Shown here in pieces: positions 63,331-64,000 of a stretch of 64,000 nt of DNA. The notes beneath the pieces are model-generated. The model had not been told where the DNA came from, made no database searches, and saw only the letters and a program-made list of their open reading frames with translations. The stretch is taken from contig JABUQX010086941.1 of assembly GCA_015478945.1 (NCBI GenBank), forward strand, positions 39,021 through 103,020. Direction: 5' to 3'. Each line of letters begins with the position of its first letter. The first letter of the stretch is position 1. Source of the DNA: Trachelipus rathkii (lineage: Eukaryota > Arthropoda > Malacostraca > Isopoda > Trachelipodidae). Made by a program: the position numbers and the translations under genes.

Positions 63331-64000
63331 CCATTTATCTTATTCTAAATTTATAGCCTTTTCATCTTTCCATATCCTTCCTCTCTTTTTATTTTTTTTT
63401 CGTTTTCTTCAGTCCTCTGTTGTTTTTTTTTTTTTACTTTCCATGCTTTTACTTTTTCTTTTATATATACTTTATTTTATTCTATTTTCCTTTCTTTTCC
63501 GACTGTTATCTTCATTGTATCCTTACTTTTTTATTTCGTTATCTCTCATTTTGTCTTCTGCTCTTATATATAAAATGTGCTTGTGTTATACACCCTTTTT
63601 ATATATCACGTCGCTTTTTTGTTCTACTTTTCTGTTTTGTTGTGCCACACTCATTTTTGTCTTATCTTCCTAGGGTTATTAGATACACCGCATACTTAGC
63701 AGTCTTCCCCCGTTACTGAGCTCTCTCTTCTATTTTTACTCGTATTCTCTTTGTTACGATTTTTTCCTCTCTCTACTCTTTCCATGAATATCTCCACCCA
63801 ATTACTTATCATTTTCTTTCCACCATCTTTTATCGTCATATCCCTTCTCACCTTTCTTTATTCTCAGCTTTTTTTTCTCCCCCTTTTCTTCTTTCTATAT
63901 TTCTCGCAATTTTCTCTGGTCTTTTTTGTTTTGTTCGATTTTAGTTTTCAACTGCCCTTCTAAGCTTACTCTCTAATAATTATATCACTAATTCTCTCCG
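63331..64000 (+). other. pyrimidine-rich sequence to the window edge
   Basis: T and C dominate the + strand, with T runs at about 63,380-63,390 and 63,422-63,434. Several overlapping Phe/Leu/Ser frames arise from the composition. It may be the antisense of further LINE B sequence, but I found no motif to show it. Confidence 0.4.

Overview
This window looks like noncoding, repeat-dense DNA from an animal nuclear genome, most likely an arthropod and quite possibly a decapod crustacean. The reasons are the heavy load of (AT)n, (AAT)n, (GA)n and (CA)n microsatellites, LINE relics whose translated motifs resemble those I know from crustaceans, a fragment of an arthropod-type repetitive protein family, and one spliced exon of a conserved animal gene. 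There are no bacterial genes, operons, rRNA genes or CRISPR arrays, and I found no complete protein-coding gene. The species assignment is inference from style, not proof.

Region by region. About 1-16.6 kb is AT-rich sequence with very little G on the + strand. It has no convincing gene, a ~32-bp minisatellite at 10.7 kb, purine tracts, and related CCGGAG / GGCTCC repeats at 10.95 and 16.3-16.56 kb. From 16.7 to 18.4 kb there is a decayed LINE on the minus strand that keeps pieces of its endonuclease and reverse-transcriptase C-terminus but seems to lack the catalytic palm. Next to it (18.5-18.8 kb) is a fragment of a repetitive protein family of unknown role. At 19-20.2 kb are (AAT)n, (GA)n, (ATT)n and (CT)n tracts. 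At 21,859-21,954 is the only host-gene coding sequence I can name: one 32-codon internal exon of a UBE2L3/UbcH7-type ubiquitin-conjugating enzyme, + strand, with clean splice sites. The regions 22-25.5 kb and 26-30 kb hold nothing I recognise apart from a gag-like fragment at 25.6-26.1 kb and a tRNA-Lys-like SINE candidate at 30.1 kb.

From 31 to 64 kb, long (TA)n and (TTA)n arrays alternate with islands of older transposons: a second copy of the 16.7-kb LINE (31.7-32.4 kb), a foldback element (35.0-35.7 kb), a hAT-family transposase pseudogene (39.9-41.3 kb, minus), a small Tc1/mariner-like fragment (54.6 kb), a 1.28-kb element with hAT-like termini inserted in a CCAAT/CRE-containing ~40-bp tandem repeat (55.45-56.95 kb), a LINE-to-LINE chimera (58.76-60.5 kb), and a fragment of the second LINE again at 63.05 kb.

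The genes do not form a system. The biology visible here is one exon of a ubiquitin E2 gene inside a landscape of dead transposons and expanded simple repeats. Many tandem arrays and pseudogene frames are broken by single-base changes, which could be natural decay or uncorrected long-read errors. All homology calls are made by eye from remembered family motifs; no search was run.
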